A stretch of 64,000 bases of DNA from Paenibacillus sp. FSL K6-3182 (GTDB lineage Bacteria; Bacillota; Bacilli; Paenibacillales; Paenibacillaceae): contig NZ_CP150265.1 of assembly GCF_037976325.1 (NCBI RefSeq), positions 3,033,501 through 3,097,500 of the forward strand. Reading direction: 5' to 3'. This document shows positions 62,006 through 64,000 of the stretch, piece by piece; position 1 is the stretch's first letter; every line of letters starts with the position of its first letter. The notes under the pieces were generated by a model. The model was not told the DNA's origin. It searched no databases and saw nothing but the letters and a program-made list of their open reading frames with translations. The position numbers were made by a program, and so were the translations under genes.

Positions 62006-63274
62006 TTGGACAAATTGGTGATTGAAGGTGGGAAACCTCTCTCAGGAACCATAGTTATCCAAGGAGCGAAAAATGCCGCTTTGCCGATTCTGGCTGCCAG
62101 TCTATTGGCCGAAGGCACAACAACGATAGATCATGTGCCTGATTTGCTAGATATCGATGTCATGCTGAACATTTTGCGCGAATTAGGATGCCGCGCCGAG
62201 CATACGGGAGGAACTGTGGTGCTGGACACTGAGACTGCACATACATCCCACGTGCCGGAATCGTTAATGAGACAGATGCGATCTTCTATTTTTTTAATGG
62301 GGCCTTTGCTTGCTAGATTTGGGGAAACTCAGGTTTATCAACCAGGTGGATGTGCAATCGGTGAGCGGAAAATTGATCTTCATTTAGAAGGTCTTCAGGC
62401 TCTGGGTGCAGAAATAGAAGAATTGGGTAACCGGATCATATGCCGTGCCGAGAAACTAAGGGGAGCGGATATTCACTTAAGCTTTCCAAGTGTCGGCGCA
62501 ACAGAGAATATTATGATGGCCGCTGCTTTGGCAGAAGGCCGAACCACAATAAGCAATGCTGCAAGGGAACCGGAAATTCAAGACTTGCAAGGCTTTTTAA
62601 ATGCAATGGGCGCTAAAATAATGGGAGCCGGAACCGATACGATAACGATAGATGGGGTACAGTCGCTAACACCTTGTCGTTATAAAGTGATTCCGGATCG
62701 TATTGTAGCAGGGACCATCATGGTAGCCGCCGCTGCAACACGCGGTCAAGTCACGCTCCAAAATACGCAGCCAGCCCATTTATCTTCCTTGATTCATGTT
62801 CTGCGCCGGGCAGGTGTTCAAATTGTTGTCGACGATGATATAATTAAAGTTGGCAGTGCAACAAGGCCTAGAGCGGTTGAAAGAATCGTAACCTCTCCAT
62901 ACCCGGCTTTTCCTACCGATTTGCAGTCTCAGGTTATGGTGCTGCTTACGCTTGCAGATGGTGTGAGCGTATTGAAAGAAACGATTTTTGAAGGCAGATT
63001 AAAGCATGTGGATGAACTGTCACGTATGGGTGCAGACATTCGCGTAGACATGAATGCGGCATTCATTCGCGGCGTGCCAAGGCTTTATGGAGCGACGGTG
63101 GAAGCAACGGATTTGAGAGCGGGTGCCGCCCTTGTCATAGCTGGTTTAGCAGCGCAAGGAAGGACGGTCGTTGAGCAAATTCATCACATCGATCGAGGCT
63201 ACGAAAAAATCGAAACGATGCTGTCTAGGCTGGGTGCGCGGATTTCGCGTTATTCGCCAGTGCCTAATAACTAA
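62006..63274 (+). CDS. murA: UDP-GlcNAc 1-carboxyvinyltransferase MurA
   Basis: GAKNAALPILAASLLAEG, the fosfomycin-target cysteine in PGGCAIGERKIDLHL (Cys116), and LHVDELSRMGADI-like LKHVDELSRMGADIR identify MurA, which commits UDP-GlcNAc to peptidoglycan synthesis with PEP. Length 422. The start is TTG at 62006 behind GGAGGTGAT. MurA is in the dcw cluster next to murB, as in Paenibacillus-type genomes; B. subtilis has it elsewhere. Confidence 0.96.
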   Translation: MDKLVIEGGKPLSGTIVIQGAKNAALPILAASLLAEGTTTIDHVPDLLDIDVMLNILRELGCRAEHTGGTVVLDTETAHTSHVPESLMRQMRSSIFLMGPLLARFGETQVYQPGGCAIGERKIDLHLEGLQALGAEIEELGNRIICRAEKLRGADIHLSFPSVGATENIMMAAALAEGRTTISNAAREPEIQDLQGFLNAMGAKIMGAGTDTITIDGVQSLTPCRYKVIPDRIVAGTIMVAAAATRGQVTLQNTQPAHLSSLIHVLRRAGVQIVVDDDIIKVGSATRPRAVERIVTSPYPAFPTDLQSQVMVLLTLADGVSVLKETIFEGRLKHVDELSRMGADIRVDMNAAFIRGVPRLYGATVEATDLRAGAALVIAGLAAQGRTVVEQIHHIDRGYEKIETMLSRLGARISRYSPVPNN

Positions 63275-63385
63275 TACTATGCGCATGAGCTGCAAGATAG
63301 AAACAGCCGGTACCCTTTTGATGCTAAGCGAAGGCTGACGCGGAGAGGTTAACCGGATGTTTTTTGGGGAAAGAAGGGACAAGTT

Positions 63386-64000
63386 ATGAGTGCACAGATG
63401 CCAGTACTTAAGGAACCACCGAAAAAAAGAATGGGCAGTCGGAAGCTGTTGACCATACTTATATTATTGTTTGTGGCGCTTTTGGCTGTATTATTTTTTA
63501 ATTCCTCTATTAGCAAAATATCAGAAATCCAAATTGAAGGAACTAGATTCGTAACCAGAGAAGAAATAGGCAAGGCAGCTGCTATTTTGGTTGGCGATGC
63601 TTTTTTTCGAACTTCGTCTTCTACTATAGAAGATAGAATTGTCACATTGCCACAAATTAAAGGGGCTAAGGTTACGAAGGTATTTCCAGGTGTGGTGAAG
63701 ATTCATGTAGAGGAGTTTCCTGTTGTTGCATTCGAGCTTTCCAAGCAAGGGGAAATGACAGCGTTATTGACAAATGGAACGACAGTTGAGGCTGACAGCG
63801 ATGAAATGCAGCTTGTGGACAAGCCTGTATTGTCAGGCTGGGCAGATGGAGATCCCGTAAAAGCACAGCTCACGAAGCAGCTTGCAAAAATATCGACGAA
63901 GCAGCTCTCCGACCTGTCTGAGATTTTACCATTTCCGTCAACCGCTTATCCCGATCGGATTCTGATGTACACTCGCACAAAATTTGAAGTGGTAACAGCG
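63386..64000 (+). CDS. divIB: Cell division protein DivIB/FtsQ (3' end outside window)
   Basis: Open to the last base, 205 residues visible. A basic cytoplasmic start, one span (about 22-41), then a POTRA domain: ISEIQIEGTRFVTREEIGKAA, ...IKGAKVTKVFPGVVKIHVEEFPVVAFE, and a beta domain with LLTNGTTVEAD. This is the FtsQ/DivIB layout, placed at the end of the dcw cluster. The ATG follows GAAGGGA. It acts with FtsL and DivIC at the septum. The minus-strand frames here are shadows. Confidence 0.92.
   Translation, partial: MSAQMPVLKEPPKKRMGSRKLLTILILLFVALLAVLFFNSSISKISEIQIEGTRFVTREEIGKAAAILVGDAFFRTSSSTIEDRIVTLPQIKGAKVTKVFPGVVKIHVEEFPVVAFELSKQGEMTALLTNGTTVEADSDEMQLVDKPVLSGWADGDPVKAQLTKQLAKISTKQLSDLSEILPFPSTAYPDRILMYTRTKFEVVTA

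Overview
This window looks like chromosomal DNA of an endospore-forming Bacillota of the Paenibacillus type. The evidence is the gene content and order: a yla block (typA, ylaH, ylaJ, ylaK), rsfA-like regulator, panE and bshC leading into the division and cell-wall (dcw) cluster, spoVD and spoVE inside that cluster, a bacillithiol gene, and many TTG or GTG starts behind strong GGAGG ribosome binding sites. Gene names rest on motif recognition and synteny with Bacillus subtilis; no database search was run.

Positions 1-7800 are mixed accessory genes: the 3' part of a glycoside hydrolase family 2 enzyme, a 39-residue membrane peptide, an ArsR-type repressor with an AHSA1-like partner behind a twin operator, a UvrA-like double ABC ATPase with a long cysteine-rich tail, and an M48 metallopeptidase fused to ankyrin repeats. 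Two tRNA genes (Pro-TGG, Thr-TGT) follow on the minus strand. Positions 8100-25360 hold a glycerate kinase, a CNNM/CBS membrane protein, a DUF1836 regulator, a chemoreceptor under a cyclic di-GMP-I riboswitch, an Hsp90-like ATPase translationally coupled to a helical-repeat protein, a UbiA prenyltransferase, a two-component system, two polytopic membrane proteins, a nitroreductase, a HAD phosphatase and a lytic transglycosylase.

Positions 25450-41760 hold a cysteine desulfurase with thiI (tRNA 4-thiouridine), a decayed IS3-type element, two divergent TerC paralogues, the yla block (typA, ylaH, a small ORF, an LCP ligase, a small orphan, ylaJ, ylaK), a solute-binding-like protein, a secreted coiled-coil protein, a MidA-type methyltransferase, a DUF2626 protein and an RsfA-family regulator.

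Positions 41940-64000 run in one direction: panE, DUF3397, bshC, ahcY, a DUF4349 lipoprotein, then mraZ-rsmH-ftsL-pbpB-spoVD-murE-murF-mraY-murD-spoVE-[483 bp gap]-murB-murA-divIB (cut by the window end). These genes supply UDP-MurNAc-pentapeptide and lipid I synthesis, the septal FtsL/DivIB/PBP2B complex, and the sporulation-specific SpoVD/SpoVE pair for spore cortex. murG, which sits between spoVE and murB in B. subtilis, is absent; the gap carries a long hairpin and an 18-bp tandem repeat.

Points most worth a second look: the Hsp90-like/helical-repeat pair, the UvrA-like ATPase with its cysteine-rich extension, the M48-ankyrin fusion, the riboswitch-controlled chemoreceptor, the missing murG, and ahcY inserted just ahead of the dcw cluster.
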